Shown: positions 1 through 8,119 of the stretch, piece after piece | Position numbering within the stretch: position 1 is the first letter of the stretch | Layout of the letters: each line of letters opens with the position of its first letter | Origin: JARYGU01 sp033795365 | GTDB taxonomy: Bacteria > Pseudomonadota > Alphaproteobacteria > Rhizobiales > Rhizobiaceae | Direction: 5' to 3' | Length of the DNA: 64,000 nucleotides | NCBI GenBank assembly: GCA_033795365.1 | Contig: JARYGU010000002.1 | Location: 434,001 to 498,000 of the forward strand | Made by a program: the position numbers and the translations under genes | Notes under the pieces: generated by a model | Seen by the model: only the letters and a program-made list of their open reading frames with translations | Database searches by the model: none | What the model was told of the DNA's origin: nothing

Positions 1-60
1 TGGTTCACCGCGGAACTGGTGCCGGAACTGCGAAAACGGGTGAAAGCGCTGACGGCCTGA
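1..60 (+). CDS. 3' end of an unidentified gene (truncated by window start)
   Basis: Reading from base 1 gives an open frame of 19 residues ending WFTAELVPELRKRVKALTA and a TGA stop at 58-60, about 70 bases before the Lrp-type gene on the same strand. The frame is open from the first base and its tail looks like a charged C-terminal helix, so it is probably the end of a real gene. Too little is present to name the product. Confidence 0.45.
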   Translation, partial: WFTAELVPELRKRVKALTA

Positions 61-127
61 AATAAGATTCTTCCAATTGCATTTTGACTCAGTGTAAGAG
101 AGAAATTCATTTCGATAAGGAGTTTCG

Positions 128-616
128 ATGGACCGTCTGGACCGTAAGATCCTGCGCCTCCTGCAGGAGGATTCCACGCTTGCCGTTGCCGATCTCGCAA
201 AGAAGGTGGGACTGTCGACCACCCCCTGCTGGCGTCGCATCCAGAAGATGGAAGAGGATGGCGTGATCCGTCGCCGCGTCGCGCTGCTCGATCCCGTCAA
301 GATCAATACCAAGGTCACGGTCTTCGTCTCGATCCGGACGAATTCGCATTCGACCGAATGGCTGAAGCGGTTCTCCGAGGTCGTCGTAGATTTCCCGGAA
401 GTCGTCGAATTCTACCGCATGAGCGGCGATGTGGACTATCTGCTGCGGGTCGTCGTGCCGGATATCGCCGCCTATGACGCCTTTTACAAGCGGCTCATCG
501 CCAAGATCGAGATCCGCGACGTGTCTTCGGTCTTCGCCATGGAGCAGATCAAGTACACGACCGAGCTGCCGCTCGATTACATGGTGATGGACCAGGCGAA
601 ATCCGGCGAAGAATAA
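128..616 (+). CDS. Lrp/AsnC family transcriptional regulator
   Basis: The 162-residue product has the usual size and layout of an Lrp/AsnC regulator. An N-terminal AsnC-type helix-turn-helix lies at about residues 3-60 (MDRLDRKILRLLQEDSTL, then LAKKVGLSTTPCWRRIQKME). A C-terminal RAM/ligand-binding domain at about 65-150 contains the typical FYRMSGDVDYLLRVVVPD stretch. Proteins of this family sense amino acids and regulate amino-acid metabolism or export, often including their own gene. An AAGGAG ribosome site ends a few bases before the ATG. It could control the truncated gene upstream, but the sequence does not show its target. Confidence 0.95.
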   Translation: MDRLDRKILRLLQEDSTLAVADLAKKVGLSTTPCWRRIQKMEEDGVIRRRVALLDPVKINTKVTVFVSIRTNSHSTEWLKRFSEVVVDFPEVVEFYRMSGDVDYLLRVVVPDIAAYDAFYKRLIAKIEIRDVSSVFAMEQIKYTTELPLDYMVMDQAKSGEE

Positions 617-756
617 GCCCCGGTCACGCCCGGATAAACTCCGTTCACGTCGGCGTCAGCGGGGCGCGCAATGCCTTGCCCCTTCGGCGGTCCGGTCTAT
701 TTCGCTGAATTGAGCGTCCGGTACAGGCCCGGGCGTGCAATTCGGGAGATAGTGAC

Positions 757-1758
757 ATGAAAAATGCGGTCAGCCTCTGCCTTTGCGCTTTCCTCTTCGG
801 CGGGACGGCGATGGCAGAGGAACCCAGCTACGGAGCACGGCTGGAAGGCTTCGACTATCCGTTCACGACGGAAATCTTCAACACGATCAGCCAGAACCAG
901 CCGGTCGAGATGGCCTTCATGGACATTGCCGCGGCACAGCCGAACGGCCGCACCGTCGTCCTGCTGCATGGCAAGAATTTCTGCGCGGCAACCTGGGAAG
1001 GGACGATCGCGGCGCTTTCGGACGCCGGCTACCGGGTGATTGCGCCGGATCAGGTCGGCTTCTGCAAATCCTCGAAGCCGGAGAACTATCAGTACAGCTT
1101 CCATGCGCTGGCCCATAATACGCGGGCGCTTCTCGATCAGCGCGGCATCGACCGGGCGATCATCGTCGGACATTTGATGGGCGGGATGCTCGCGGCCCGA
1201 TACACGCTGATGTATCCGCAGGACGTCGAGACGCTGGTGATGGTCAACCCGATCGGGCTGGAGGACTGGAAGGCGAAGGGCGTTCCCTATACGCCGGTCG
1301 GGCAGGGGATCGAGAACGAGCTGAAGACGACCGCCGAGAGCATCCGCGCCTATCAGGAGAAATTCTACTACAACGGCCAGTGGAGGCCGGAATACGACAG
1401 GTGGGTTTCGATGCAGGCGGGTATATATCGCGGCGAGGGCAGGGAGATCGTTGCCCGCGCCCAGGCGCTGACCTCCGACATGGTCTACACGCAGCCTGTG
1501 GTGCATGAATTCGGCAATATCGCCGTGCGCACCGTGCTCATGATCGGTCAGACGGACCGCACGGCGCCCGGTGCTGCCGCCGCACCGGCCGATGTCGCCG
1601 GAACGCTCGGCAACTATCCCGCGCTCGGCAAGGAGGCGGCCGAACGCATTCCGCAGGCCGAACTCGTCGAATTCGCCGAGCTCGGGCATTCGCCGCAGAT
1701 CCAGGATCCGGAGCGGTTTCACGCCGCCTTGCTGAAGGCGCTTGCCGAGCAGAAATAG
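757..1758 (+). CDS. Exported alpha/beta-hydrolase with the catalytic serine replaced by leucine
   Basis: The 333-residue protein starts with a signal peptide (MKNAVSLCLCAFLFGGTAMA, cleavage probably after AMA). An alpha/beta-hydrolase fold follows: oxyanion region VVLLHGKNF at about residue 67, the strand-turn-helix elbow at about 137-143, a candidate acid Asp in IGQTDRTAPG, and a candidate His in ELGHSPQIQ near the C-terminus. The elbow reads GHLMGG, whereas active relatives have GHSMGG; the Leu140 codon is TTG at 1174-1176, one base from the serine codon TCG. The rest of the fold is intact. Either the enzyme is inactive, it is a pseudo-enzyme, or the base is wrong. No substrate can be assigned. 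Confidence 0.9.
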   Translation: MKNAVSLCLCAFLFGGTAMAEEPSYGARLEGFDYPFTTEIFNTISQNQPVEMAFMDIAAAQPNGRTVVLLHGKNFCAATWEGTIAALSDAGYRVIAPDQVGFCKSSKPENYQYSFHALAHNTRALLDQRGIDRAIIVGHLMGGMLAARYTLMYPQDVETLVMVNPIGLEDWKAKGVPYTPVGQGIENELKTTAESIRAYQEKFYYNGQWRPEYDRWVSMQAGIYRGEGREIVARAQALTSDMVYTQPVVHEFGNIAVRTVLMIGQTDRTAPGAAAAPADVAGTLGNYPALGKEAAERIPQAELVEFAELGHSPQIQDPERFHAALLKALAEQK

Positions 1759-1804
1759 GCAAAAAGTGGGTTCCGATGGAGATGCCGCCGGGACTTGCGG
1801 TACC

Positions 1805-2674
1805 CTACTTCTCCAGCCGCGCCAGCAGCGAGGACGTGTCCCAGCGGTTGCCCCCCATGGCCTGGACTTCGGCGTAGAACTGGTCGACGAGGGCGGTGAC
1901 CGGCAGCTTCGCGCCGTTGCGGCGGGCTTCCGACAGCACGATATCGAGGTCCTTTCGCATCCAGTCGACGGCAAAGCCGAAATCGTATTTGCCGGCATTC
2001 ATCGTCTTGTGACGGTTCTCCATCTGCCAGGAGCCGGCCGCTCCCTTGGAGATGACGTCGATCACTTGATCGATATCCAAACCGGCCTTCCTGCCGAAAT
2101 GGATGCCTTCGGCAAGACCCTGGACGAGGCCGGCGATGCAGATCTGGTTGATCATCTTGGTGAGCTGGCCGCTGCCGGCAGGCCCCATCAGCCCCACCAT
2201 GCGGGCATAGGCGTCGATCACGGGGCGCGCCTTTTCGAAGCTTGCCGGATCGCCGCCGCACATGACGGTGAGGACGCCGTTTTCCGCGCCGGCCTGGCCA
2301 CCGGAAACCGGTGCGTCGATGAAGCCGCAGCCCTTTTCCTTCGCAGCGGCTTCGAGTTCGCGGGCGACCTCGGCGGAAGCGGTGGTGTTGTCGATCAGGA
2401 TCGCGCCGGGCTTCATGCCCTGCAGCGCCCCCTCGGCGCCGATGGTGACTGCGCGAAGATCGTCGTCGTTTCCGACGCAGGTGAAGACGAAGTCCGCATC
2501 CGCTGCCGCCTCGGACGGGGTTTTTGCCGCCCGTCCGCCGAATTCAGCCGCCCATTTCTCCGCCTTGGCGGATGTGCGGTTGTAGACGGTGACCTCGTGG
2601 CCCCCCTTGACCCTGAGGTGGCCGGCCATTGGATACCCCATCACGCCGAGACCGATGAATGCGACTTTGGCCAT
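1805..2674 (-). CDS. NAD(P)-dependent beta-hydroxyacid dehydrogenase (3-hydroxyisobutyrate dehydrogenase family)
   Basis: The product has 289 residues, standard for the family. The N-terminal Rossmann fold carries the glycine motif FIGLGVMGYPMAGHL at residues 6-20. The substrate-binding signature FIDAPVSGGQAGAENG is at about 120, and the conserved catalytic lysine sits in GQLTKMINQ at about 170. The all-alpha C-terminal domain is complete. Members reduce or oxidise small beta-hydroxyacids such as 3-hydroxyisobutyrate, tartronate semialdehyde, glyoxylate or succinic semialdehyde, and the motifs do not decide which. It is transcribed away from ssuA and stands alone. Confidence 0.93.
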   Translation of the reverse strand: MAKVAFIGLGVMGYPMAGHLRVKGGHEVTVYNRTSAKAEKWAAEFGGRAAKTPSEAAADADFVFTCVGNDDDLRAVTIGAEGALQGMKPGAILIDNTTASAEVARELEAAAKEKGCGFIDAPVSGGQAGAENGVLTVMCGGDPASFEKARPVIDAYARMVGLMGPAGSGQLTKMINQICIAGLVQGLAEGIHFGRKAGLDIDQVIDVISKGAAGSWQMENRHKTMNAGKYDFGFAVDWMRKDLDIVLSEARRNGAKLPVTALVDQFYAEVQAMGGNRWDTSSLLARLEK

Positions 2675-2841
2675 GCTGCTCTCCTGTAACTGCCGGTCAA
2701 ACGCTTAGCGAAAAGGGGGATGAGAGAAAAGGCGCAAACGGCGGAAGGATGGCGTCGTTCGCTGCCTATGAAACTTTGTTCCGCGTTTTCGGAGATTTTG
2801 AAACATGAATCCGGAAATGAGCCGGAAGTTTGAAATCTATG

Positions 2842-2870
2842 TTGTCGATAAATTTTATGGGTAATATCAG
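2842..2870 (+). promoter_or_regulatory. Candidate promoter upstream of ssuA
   Basis: In an AT-rich patch of the 254-base divergent region, a -35-like TTGTCG (2842-2847) is followed after exactly 17 bases by a -10-like TATCAG (2865-2870), with ssuA starting 58 bases further on. The match to sigma-70 hexamers is moderate, so this is a suggestion only. No CysB-type or other operator could be identified by eye. Confidence 0.3.
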
Positions 2871-2928
2871 AATTCCTTCGACGCTTCGATCCGTGCGATC
2901 GCCAAGCCAACCGCAAAGAGGGGATTTC

Positions 2929-3894
2929 ATGCCAACACGCAGACAGACGCTCGGCCTGATCGGCCTGTCCGCCGCATCACTTGCGATACCCGCCATCCGC
3001 CCGGCGCGTGCGGCATCCGGAACGCTTCGCATCGGCTGGCAGAAGAACGGCGTGATCGCGCTCGCCAAGAGCCAGGGTGCGATCGAGACGCTGCTGGAAG
3101 GGCAGGGAATAGAGGTGTCCTGGTCGGAATTCTCGTCCGGTCCGCCGCTTCTGGAGGCGCTGGGTTCCGGCGCGCTCGACATCGGGCCAACCGGCGACGT
3201 GCCGCCGCTTTTCGCGCAGGCGGCGGGCGCCAACCTTCGCTATGTCGGGACCTACAGGGGTGCGCCAGCCGGATCGGCGATCCTGGTGCAAAAAGACAGC
3301 CCGCTGCAATCGCTGGAAGACCTCAAGGGGCGGAAGGTCGCCTTCAAGCGCGGATCGAGCGCCCATAACGTGACGGTCAAGGCGCTCCGCAAGGCCGGGC
3401 TTTCGATTTCCGACATCACGCCGGTCGACCTTTCGCCGCCGGACGCCGCCGCGGCCTTCCGCAGCGGCAGCATCGACGCCTGGGCTATATGGGATCCCTA
3501 TTTCGCGGTGGCGGAAAAGGACCCGCAGACGCGGGTTCTGAGCACGGCGGAAGGGATCGTCGATTCCTGGAGCTATATCCTGGCGAACGGCGACTTTGCG
3601 GACAGGGGCCATGAACTGATCCCGCAGGTGATTTCCGAGCTGGCGCGCGTCGGCGCGGCGGCGCAGGCCGACATCGACACGACGGCAAGGACGCTTTCGG
3701 CGATCACCGGCGTTCCGCAGGACGTGACGCGCGTAACCCTGGTGCGCAAGGGCGCCGACCTCGGCCTCGTTTCCCTCGTGCCGGACGAGGCGGTCGCCTA
3801 CCAGCAGGCGCTCGCCGACGAATTCCATGACCTCGGGATCCTGCCGAAACCGCTCGACGTGCAGGACATCGTCTGGCGCCCGAAGGCCAGCTGA
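2929..3894 (+). CDS. ssuA: Aliphatic sulfonate ABC transporter, substrate-binding protein
   Basis: I start the gene at ATG 2929, behind GAGGGG. That gives 321 residues with a twin-arginine-like signal (MPTRRQTLGLIGLSAASLAI, ending near ARA). An upstream in-frame ATG at 2830 would add 33 residues ahead of the signal. The mature part is a NMT1/SsuA-type periplasmic binding protein, with RIGWQKNGVIALAK at its start, the GPPLLEALGSGALDIGPTGD motif around residue 75, and AIWDPYF around 187. It should deliver alkanesulfonates to an importer for use as sulfur source. It is followed by ssuD after 26 bases, but no SsuB ATPase or SsuC permease is nearby, so transport must rely on components encoded elsewhere. 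Confidence 0.9.
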   Translation: MPTRRQTLGLIGLSAASLAIPAIRPARAASGTLRIGWQKNGVIALAKSQGAIETLLEGQGIEVSWSEFSSGPPLLEALGSGALDIGPTGDVPPLFAQAAGANLRYVGTYRGAPAGSAILVQKDSPLQSLEDLKGRKVAFKRGSSAHNVTVKALRKAGLSISDITPVDLSPPDAAAAFRSGSIDAWAIWDPYFAVAEKDPQTRVLSTAEGIVDSWSYILANGDFADRGHELIPQVISELARVGAAAQADIDTTARTLSAITGVPQDVTRVTLVRKGADLGLVSLVPDEAVAYQQALADEFHDLGILPKPLDVQDIVWRPKAS

Positions 3895-3920
3895 ACAAAC
3901 TGCCCGCAAAGGAAGCAAAC

Positions 3921-5096
3921 GTGTCCAACCAAACAAAGCCCATCGATTTCTTCTGGTTCATTCCGACCTCCGGCGACGGCGCCTATCTCGGCTCGGCCGA
4001 TCAGAGCCGCGCGCCGGACAACCGCTACCTGCGCGAGCTGGCCATGGTGGTCGACCGCCTCGGCTATGGCGGCGTCCTGCTGCCGACCGGGGTCTCCTGC
4101 GAGGAATCCTTCGTGACCGCAGCGTCGCTGGCGCCCTTCACCGAAAGGCTGAAATTCCTCGTGGCGATCCGTCCAGGCGTCGCCTCGCCGGCTTACTATG
4201 CGCGGCTTTCCTCGACGCTGGACCGGATTTCCAACGGCCGCCTGCTTCTCAACGTCGTGGTCGGCGGCAGCCCCGCGGAACTGGCCGGGGACGGCGTCTT
4301 CCTCGACCACGACAAGCGCTACGACCATGCGGAGGAGTTCTTCACCATCTGGGAAGAGCTCCTGGAGAAGGGCGAGGCGACGCTCGACGGCGAGCACATC
4401 AAGGCGATCGGCGCGCGGCTCGGCTTTCCGCCGGTACAGGCGCCGCGCCCGCCGCTTTACTTCGGCGGCTCGTCGGATGCGGGGATAGAGTTTGCCGCAG
4501 GGCGGACCGACAAATACCTGACCTGGGGCGAGCCGCCGGAGCAGGTGGCCGAAAAGATCGGCAAGGTGCGCAAGGCAGCCGCCGCCAAGGGCCGCGACGT
4601 CACCTTTGGAATTCGCTTGCATTTCATCGTGCGCGAAACCGACGACGAGGCGTGGGCGGCGGCGGACCGGCTGATCTCGAAACTCTCCGACGAGACGATC
4701 GAGGAGGCTCGCCAGCGCTTCGTCAAGGAATCCGATTCGATCGGCCAGCAGCGCATGTTCGCGCTGCACCAGGGGCGGCGCGACAAGCTCGAGGTCGCCC
4801 CCAATCTCTGGGCCGGAATCGGGCTGGTGCGCGCCGGGGCGGGAACGGCGCTCGTCGGCTCGCCGAAGACGGTGGCGGCGCGGCTGCGCGAATACCAGGC
4901 GCTCGGTATCGATACGGTGATCGGCTCCGGCTATCCGCACATGGAGGAAGCCTTCCGCGTCGCCGAACTCCTCTTCCCCGAGCTCGGCATCGAGCGCGAG
5001 GAGCAGAGGCAGGGCTTCCTCAACGATTTCGGCCGCAAACAGGTCTTCGCCGGCGGCAGCCATGGCGGCAATCTGAGGGCCGTCTCCGCTTCCTGA
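3921..5096 (+). CDS. ssuD: FMNH2-dependent alkanesulfonate monooxygenase
   Basis: The GTG start at 3921 is preceded by AAAGGAAG at good spacing and gives 391 residues, close to the usual SsuD length of about 380. The protein is a bacterial-luciferase-like TIM barrel. Recognisable parts are IDFFWFIPTSGDGAYLGS at the N-terminus, GYGGVLLPTGVSCEES around 48, LLNVVVGGSPAELAGDG around 110, and GIGLVRAGAGTALVGSP around 300. SsuD cleaves the C-S bond of alkanesulfonates, releasing sulfite and an aldehyde, with FMNH2 from an SsuE-type reductase that is not encoded here. It is co-transcribed with ssuA. Confidence 0.94.
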   Translation: MSNQTKPIDFFWFIPTSGDGAYLGSADQSRAPDNRYLRELAMVVDRLGYGGVLLPTGVSCEESFVTAASLAPFTERLKFLVAIRPGVASPAYYARLSSTLDRISNGRLLLNVVVGGSPAELAGDGVFLDHDKRYDHAEEFFTIWEELLEKGEATLDGEHIKAIGARLGFPPVQAPRPPLYFGGSSDAGIEFAAGRTDKYLTWGEPPEQVAEKIGKVRKAAAAKGRDVTFGIRLHFIVRETDDEAWAAADRLISKLSDETIEEARQRFVKESDSIGQQRMFALHQGRRDKLEVAPNLWAGIGLVRAGAGTALVGSPKTVAARLREYQALGIDTVIGSGYPHMEEAFRVAELLFPELGIEREEQRQGFLNDFGRKQVFAGGSHGGNLRAVSAS

Positions 5097-5116
5097 CGAG
5101 GTTCATCGCCATCAGG

Positions 5117-5137
5117 TCGGCCGCAGAGCGCGGCCGA
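5117..5137. terminator. Stem-loop between convergent ssuD and methyltransferase genes
   Basis: A perfect 8-bp hairpin (TCGGCCGC, loop AGAGC, GCGGCCGA) fills the 48-base gap between the convergent stop codons. There is no clear T-tract on either side, so it may act as a weak bidirectional terminator or as an mRNA 3' stabiliser. Confidence 0.45.
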
Positions 5138-5144
5138 TCCCCGG

Positions 5145-5963
5145 TCAATCGGCGAACCGGCGCGCCAGCACGAGATGGCCGGCGATCGGCTCGCCTTCCT
5201 CCATGCGGACGGTTATGTCCGAGATCTCGACGAGTTCGAAGCCGGTTGCGGCCAGCCGATCGCGCACATAGCTTTCGGCATGCGCGAAGCGCTGATGCGG
5301 CCCGACCATGAAATTGCGGCCCGCGAAAGTCTCCGCAGGCAAGGTTTCCGACGAGAAGATGAAATGTCCGCCGGGCACCAGATTGTCGGCGGCGCCGAAG
5401 AACAGCGGCTCCAGCGCGCCGAGATAGGGCAGGACGTCGGTCGCCGTGATGAGATCGAAAGGCTCGTCGTCGTTGTCGTCGAGGAAATCGACGGCCTCGG
5501 TGACATAGAGCGTTTCGTAGATATCCTTCTCGTGGGCGACCTCCACCATGTTCTCCGAGAGATCGACGCCGGTGATGTCTTCCGCCATGTCGCGTAACGC
5601 CCCGCCCGTCAGTCCCGTGCCGCAGCCGAGATCGAGGATGCGCTTGAAAGGGCCGAGCTCGAGGGCCTGCAGGCGCTGGCGCACCAGCATGGGGACGGCA
5701 TAGCCAAGCTGGTCCACGAGCACGTCCTCGAAGACCTCCGCATGCTGGTCGAAAAGGGTCGCCACATAGGCGTCCGGCGCCTTTTCTGGCGTCTCGCCGC
5801 GGCCGATCGAGGCAAGGCGCACCTGGGCGCCGCCGTGATCCTCCGGATCGAGCGACAGCACCTCGGCATAGGCTGCCGCAGCGGCATCGAAATCGCCGGC
5901 TTTCTCCAGGGCGAGGGCGCGGTTATAGGCTTGCGCGAGCGCTTCTTCGTCAATCTTTTTCAT
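5145..5963 (-). CDS. TPR-containing class I SAM-dependent methyltransferase
   Basis: The 272-residue protein begins with one tetratricopeptide-like helical pair (YNRALALEKAGDFDAAAAAYAEV, roughly residues 12-45). A class I methyltransferase fold follows: motif I ILDLGCGTGLTGGAL at about 109-123, the ribose-binding acid in ITGVDLSENMV, and motif II LITATDVLPYLGAL. Rhizobial proteins with this architecture are common, but the methyl acceptor is unknown to me. It is a monocistronic gene convergent with ssuD. The TPR suggests a protein substrate or partner; that is inference. Confidence 0.88.
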   Translation of the reverse strand: MKKIDEEALAQAYNRALALEKAGDFDAAAAAYAEVLSLDPEDHGGAQVRLASIGRGETPEKAPDAYVATLFDQHAEVFEDVLVDQLGYAVPMLVRQRLQALELGPFKRILDLGCGTGLTGGALRDMAEDITGVDLSENMVEVAHEKDIYETLYVTEAVDFLDDNDDEPFDLITATDVLPYLGALEPLFFGAADNLVPGGHFIFSSETLPAETFAGRNFMVGPHQRFAHAESYVRDRLAATGFELVEISDITVRMEEGEPIAGHLVLARRFAD

Positions 5964-6107
5964 GGCCGCTTCATAGGGTGGACGACGGGCTTTGGCAATC
6001 TCGGGAGTTCGTTGCCGGGGCGGTCTTGCGCCCTACATTCGCCTTTATCAAATCCGCCGGCCGGCGGATCATGTCCGCATAATGAGAAAAAGACGGAGGA
6101 AACAGCC

Positions 6108-6857
6108 ATGGGGACAGGAGAACTGCCGACCCTGCTGACTGCCGACGAGACGCCCTGGATCACCGCGGAGGCGTCGCGCCGGCACGGGCCGCCGCTGCCC
6201 GGCAGCCCGATGGAATCGATGAATGCCATCGTCCACTATTATCGCGGCGAGCTCGGGCGGATGGCGGGCTGGCGCGACCGGATCGACCGGACGTCGAACT
6301 GGGCGATCACGGTCGTCGCGGCGCTGCTGTCGGTGTCGCTGTCGACGCCGACCTCGCATCACGGGGTCCTGCTTTTCGCAATGCTGCTGATCACGCTGCT
6401 CCTGATGATAGAGGCGCGGCGCTACCGCTTCTTCGACGTCTACCGGGCGCGGGTGCGGCAGCTGGAGCGGCATTACTTCGCCGAGTTCCTAAGCCCGCGC
6501 GGCGAACTTGCGACGGACTGGGCGGCGGCGATCGCCAAGAGCCTCAGGAAGCCGGAGTTCCTGATCAGCTATCGCCAGGCTGCCTGCCGCCGGCTGAGGC
6601 GGAATTATTGCTGGATGTACTTTATCCTGCTTCTGGCGTGGGCGCTCAAGATTTCGTCCTCGACGATGCAGGCGGAGGGCGGAAAGATCGATGTGGCGCT
6701 CTCGGTCGAGCGGGTGCTGGCGAACGCATCGTTCGGTCCCGTCGGCGGAACCGCCGTCATCGCTGTCGTCGCGATCTTCTATCTCCTCGTCGTCTTCGGC
6801 TCGCTCTATGTCGATCATACCGACAGCGAGCTCTCCTATGGAGAAGTGCATGTCTGA
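6108..6857 (+). CDS. DUF2270 family integral membrane protein
   Basis: ATG 6108 follows a strong GGAGGA site, giving 249 residues; a longer in-frame reading back to 5742 only overlaps the opposite gene. A soluble N-terminus carries the conserved MNAIVHYYRGELGRMAGWRDR and RTSNWAI. Four hydrophobic segments follow (about residues 65-80, 85-102, 165-182 and 210-235). Between TM2 and TM3 lies the basic stretch RYRFFDVYRARVRQLERHY. This matches the DUF2270 'predicted membrane protein' family, whose function is unknown. The gene stands between a methyltransferase and usg, neither of which suggests a role. Confidence 0.85.
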   Translation: MGTGELPTLLTADETPWITAEASRRHGPPLPGSPMESMNAIVHYYRGELGRMAGWRDRIDRTSNWAITVVAALLSVSLSTPTSHHGVLLFAMLLITLLLMIEARRYRFFDVYRARVRQLERHYFAEFLSPRGELATDWAAAIAKSLRKPEFLISYRQAACRRLRRNYCWMYFILLLAWALKISSSTMQAEGGKIDVALSVERVLANASFGPVGGTAVIAVVAIFYLLVVFGSLYVDHTDSELSYGEVHV

Positions 6858-6872
6858 CGAGGAGAGGGCGAA

Positions 6873-7139
6873 TCAATGCAGGATGAATTCGCCCTTCAGC
6901 GCCCGCCACTCGCTGGCCGAGATCAGCTTGCGGTGGACGTAGCGCACCGAATGCAGCGGCCCGTCAAGCTTTTCCTGCCAGAACTTCAGGAAGTCCTTCA
7001 TCTCCGGGAAGTCCGGGGCGATGTCGTAGTGCTGCCAGATATAGGTCTGCAGCAGGGCGGGGTGATCGGGCATGCGATAGAGGATCTGGGCGGTGGTGAG
7101 CCCGTAACCTTTGAGCTGCAGTTCCATGTCGTTTGTCAT
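6873..7139 (-). CDS. usg: Usg family protein
   Basis: This small protein has the hallmarks of the alphaproteobacterial Usg family: LKGYGLTTAQILYRMPDHP, LQTYIWQHYDIAPDFP, and LHSVRYVHRKLISASEWR near the end. I chose the ATG at 7139 (88 residues, MTNDMELQ) because GAGG lies about 8 bases upstream. In-frame ATGs at 7157 and 7151 would add six or four residues. The biochemical function of Usg is not established. It sits just downstream of the DUF2270 gene on the opposite strand. Confidence 0.85.
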   Translation of the reverse strand: MTNDMELQLKGYGLTTAQILYRMPDHPALLQTYIWQHYDIAPDFPEMKDFLKFWQEKLDGPLHSVRYVHRKLISASEWRALKGEFILH

Positions 7140-7288
7140 TCGGGACCTCATTTCCATTGAATGATGGTCCCTATGATTGAAGTACCACAGCGGTTAATCA
7201 AGTCTTGATATTGCTCCGCCGGAAGCAATATAATTCCAAAATTACAAGAGGTTAGCAGCAGTCGTTGGCAAGTGCTGCCAGGCGTTGA

Positions 7289-8119
7289 TCACCGCTTCAG
7301 GTGTCGCGTCAGGCGCGCTTCGAGCCAGGCCCAGAGGTTGCGCAGGAACTCCACTATCAGAAGATACATCAGCGCGGCCCAAAGATAGGTCTGGTAGTCG
7401 AAGGTGCGCGAGAAGGCCCGGCGCGTCTCGCCCATGAGGTCGAAGACGGTGATGATCGCCACGATCGCGGAACCCTTGATCATCAGGATGATCTCGTTGC
7501 CGTAGGGGCGAAGCGCGACGATCATCGCCTGCGGCAGGATCACCTTGAGAAAGGCGATGCGGGGCGAAAGGCCGAGTGCGGCGGCACCCTCGCGCTGGCC
7601 GCGCGGCACGCTCTCGATGGCGCCGCGCAGGATTTCGGCCTGATAGGCGGCAGTGTTGAGCGTGAAGGTGAGCAGCGCGCAATTCCAGGCATCGCGGAAG
7701 AACCACCAGAGCCCGAGCGACCTGAGTTCGGCGGAAAAGCTGCCGAGACCGTAATAGACGAGGAAGAGCTGGGTCAGAAGCGGCGTGCCGCGGAAGAAAT
7801 AGACATAGGCGTAGGAAATCCAGGAGAGGACCGGATTCTTCGACATGCGCGAAAAGGCGATGGGAAGGGAGAGGATCGCGCCCAGCAGGATCGATGCGAA
7901 GACGAGACCGAGGGTAACCCCCAGTCCCGAAACGTAGCTCGGCCCGTAGCGGGTGAACTTGTCGATGTCCCAGCCGCCGGTGACCATCAGGAAGATGCCG
8001 ACGCCAAGCGCCAGCCAGACGCCCAGGAATATGTTTCCGAAGAGACGGGAGAGCGTGTATCTCGTAGCCGGGGCAGGGGGCGGCGCCTGGGGCGGAATGA
8101 GGGCTGTCACATGGCTCAT
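7289..8119 (-). CDS. Polar amino-acid ABC transporter permease (HisM/GlnP type, second subunit)
   Basis: The gene starts at ATG 8119, which overlaps the stop of the preceding permease as ATGA, so translation is probably coupled. The product has 276 residues with a proline-rich cytoplasmic N-terminus (IPPQAPPPAPATRY) and about five membrane helices. The EAA loop contains GAAALGLSPRIAFLKVILPQ, where the ATPase would dock. SYAYVYFFRGTPLLTQLFLVYYG is typical of the His/Glu/Gln family. The substrate cannot be read from the permease. No ATPase gene follows before the usg gene. Confidence 0.92.
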   Translation of the reverse strand: MSHVTALIPPQAPPPAPATRYTLSRLFGNIFLGVWLALGVGIFLMVTGGWDIDKFTRYGPSYVSGLGVTLGLVFASILLGAILSLPIAFSRMSKNPVLSWISYAYVYFFRGTPLLTQLFLVYYGLGSFSAELRSLGLWWFFRDAWNCALLTFTLNTAAYQAEILRGAIESVPRGQREGAAALGLSPRIAFLKVILPQAMIVALRPYGNEIILMIKGSAIVAIITVFDLMGETRRAFSRTFDYQTYLWAALMYLLIVEFLRNLWAWLEARLTRHLKR

